Notes under the pieces: generated by a model
What the model saw: only the letters and a program-made list of their open reading frames with translations
The model's database searches: none
Told to the model about the DNA's origin: nothing
Translations under genes and position numbers: made by a program
Assembly (NCBI RefSeq): GCF_022163125.1
Contig: NZ_CP091881.1
Coordinates: 2,108,001 to 2,172,000, forward strand
DNA length: 64,000 nucleotides
Source: Paenibacillus sp. HWE-109
Lineage (GTDB): Bacteria; Bacillota; Bacilli; Paenibacillales; NBRC-103111
Direction: 5' to 3'
In this document: in pieces, positions 62,639 through 64,000 of the stretch
Numbering within the stretch: position 1 is the stretch's first letter
Layout of the letters: the number at the start of each line of letters is the position of its first letter

Positions 62639-63415
62639 GTGTTAGTTACAACTTCTTATAATCCATCCCCTGAATTATGGGGAAAGGCGGGGCGGTTGGC
62701 TGCTATTTATAACGGCCGACTTGTTCCCCGCAAAAAGTATGCTTTGGAACATCTTAGAAGAAATCATCAGGATAATGCCCTACTGCTTGTGACGAGGGAT
62801 GAGATCAGGTACTATGAAGATGAACATCCTGCGTATTTTTTTCACCCGAGCATGGCACTCGTTCGTGTTAAACGCATGCAGCGAGGCGAGTCAGACCTCT
62901 TGATTGAAGTGTCAGGCGCCGCAAGCGGCCATGTGATCGTGGACTGTACGGCTGGCCTGGCATCGGATGCCATCGTGTTTTCTTATGCGGTTGGCTCGCA
63001 GGGAAGCGTGACTGCCATTGAAAGTGAAGACATACCAGCGATGCTGATACATGAAGGGCTAGCTGTTTATGAATCTGAAGTTGCTGAGCTTAACGAAGCT
63101 ATGAGACGGATTAAAGTCCTTAAGATGCAACATCTCGCTTATTTGCAGCAGTTGGCTGATCAGAGTGTGGATATCGTCTATTTTGATCCGATGTTTCGGA
63201 GTCCTATTGAGGAATCACAAGCGATTTCTCATCTAAGACGCAGCGCGAACGATGATGCGGTCAGTTTAGCATCAATCTCAGAAGCTAAACGTGTGGCCCG
63301 CAAGAGCATCGTGCTCAAAGAAAACAGAGACAGTCAAGAGTTTGCCCGGCTCGGATTCGAGCATGTGTTACGATCGACGACCAAAACAACCTATGGAGTG
63401 ATTCGACTGTGTTAG
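62639..63415 (+). CDS. Class I SAM-dependent methyltransferase
   Basis: A 258-residue protein with a Rossmann-type methyltransferase core: IVDCTAGLASDAIVFSYAVG is motif I, TAIESEDIP follows as motif II, and VDIVYFDPMFRSP resembles the DPPY-like motif IV of N-methyltransferases. The first 65 residues lie outside that core. It begins four bases after mutL with GTG and overlaps miaA by seven bases, which indicates tight coupling. Its target, RNA or protein, is unknown. It is of the type often found next to mutL and miaA in Paenibacillus-like genomes. Confidence 0.87.
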   Translation: MLVTTSYNPSPELWGKAGRLAAIYNGRLVPRKKYALEHLRRNHQDNALLLVTRDEIRYYEDEHPAYFFHPSMALVRVKRMQRGESDLLIEVSGAASGHVIVDCTAGLASDAIVFSYAVGSQGSVTAIESEDIPAMLIHEGLAVYESEVAELNEAMRRIKVLKMQHLAYLQQLADQSVDIVYFDPMFRSPIEESQAISHLRRSANDDAVSLASISEAKRVARKSIVLKENRDSQEFARLGFEHVLRSTTKTTYGVIRLC

Positions 63416-64000
63416 CCCCATCAGCCAAGCCGAAATTACTCGTGCTGCTTGGTCCCACGGCAGTTGGCAAGACGAAGCTGAGCCTGGAAATTGCCCAGCA
63501 ATTTGGCTGCGAAATTATATCCGGAGATTCCATGCAGGTTTACCGCGGGATGGATATCGGAACGGCCAAAGCCAGCGCTGCCGAGCAGAAGCTTGTCCCG
63601 CATCATTTGATCGATATTCATGATCCTTCGTATCCCTTTTCGGCTGCCGAATTTCAGGAGCGTGTGAAGGATTTAATTATGGATATCCATTCGCGCGGCA
63701 AGCTGCCATTTATCGTTGGAGGAACAGGTCTCTATATCGAGTCCGTCTGTTACAACTATCAATTTACGGATGTAAGTATGGATGAGGCGTTCCGCCAAGA
63801 ACAGGAAGCGTTCGCGCTCACTTATGGCGATGAAGCCCTGCATGAGAAGCTGCGGCAGATTGATCCAGGCAGTGCGGATCGTCTGCATGCCAATGATCGC
63901 AGGCGTGTTATACGAGCCCTTGAGATTTATCATATCTCGGGTGAAACGATGTCTGCCCACTTGGCAGCCCAAAAAAAAGAATCGCCCTACGAACTATGTA
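63409..64000 (+). CDS. miaA: tRNA dimethylallyltransferase MiaA, 5' part of gene
   Basis: The first 197 codons of the enzyme that attaches a dimethylallyl group to A37 of tRNAs reading UNN codons; the gene runs past the window end. The P-loop GPTAVGKTKLS, then ISGDSMQVYRGMDIGTAK and HHLIDI, are diagnostic, followed by FIVGGTGLYIES and NDRRRVIRALEIY. GTG 63409 lies inside the end of the methyltransferase gene, with GGAGTGA nine to ten bases upstream. Confidence 0.96.
   Translation, partial: MLAPSAKPKLLVLLGPTAVGKTKLSLEIAQQFGCEIISGDSMQVYRGMDIGTAKASAAEQKLVPHHLIDIHDPSYPFSAAEFQERVKDLIMDIHSRGKLPFIVGGTGLYIESVCYNYQFTDVSMDEAFRQEQEAFALTYGDEALHEKLRQIDPGSADRLHANDRRRVIRALEIYHISGETMSAHLAAQKKESPYELC

Overview
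The window looks like chromosomal DNA of a spore-forming Bacillota bacterium close to Paenibacillus. The sequence-based reasons are strong AGGAGG-type ribosome binding sites with many GTG and TTG starts, a cotE spore-coat gene upstream of mutS-mutL-miaA, LplB/YtcP/LplA-type sugar ABC genes with a YesN/YesM two-component pair, and several families typical of this group (YyaL, YqkB, DUF1540, DUF309). I saw no rRNA, tRNA, CRISPR array, phage gene or insertion-sequence transposase.

Layout. 1-434 is the end of a short-chain dehydrogenase gene. 560-3084 is a gene-free tandem array of a 302-303 bp unit, about 8.3 copies, with a second, four-copy array at 11550-12755 and a degenerate single inverted copy at 49968-50172. 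Between the arrays lie an operon of a GNAT-nitrilase fusion, a nitrilase-family amidohydrolase and a SpeD-type pyruvoyl decarboxylase (3.3-6.2 kb), and two drug-efflux units, each an MFS pump with a TetR regulator (6.6-10.9 kb). 12.9-14.1 kb holds an OsmC-type protein and an AT-rich orphan gene.

14.2-29.3 kb is a polysaccharide-utilisation locus: an AraC regulator, a sugar isomerase/epimerase, a three-gene sugar ABC importer, a 1611-residue secreted heparinase II/III-type lyase, YesN/YesM, and a Gfo/Idh oxidoreductase. The two outward-facing catabolic genes share a nearly identical 41-bp element just upstream of their promoters.

29.5-38.3 kb is mixed: a J-domain/TPR protein paired with a DUF1266 protein, a YyaL homologue broken by a 20-nt insertion, a DUF4386 membrane protein behind a Fur-type box, small cysteine-rich proteins, a GH18 protein with six N-terminal repeats, and a DUF309 protein. 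38.3-47.1 kb is a two-component system followed by a lipoprotein, a YknXYZ/MacAB-like adaptor, ATPase and permease, and a large secreted beta-rich protein.

47.2-54.0 kb holds carbonic anhydrase, a YqkB-like protein, an M32 carboxypeptidase, a NitT/TauT-type ABC importer and an aromatic-acid-exporter family protein. 54.1-64.0 kb is the cotE - amidoligase - mutS - S41 protease - mutL - methyltransferase - miaA cluster; miaA runs off the end.

The signals most worth following are the satellite-like repeat family, which shows unequal exchange, within-array homogenisation and a fold-back architecture; the possible polyamine operon in which the fused nitrilase domain has lost its catalytic cysteine; the J-domain/DUF1266 pair; and two genes whose best-placed start codons appear to be ATC and ATT. 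All calls were made by reading the sequence; no database search was run.
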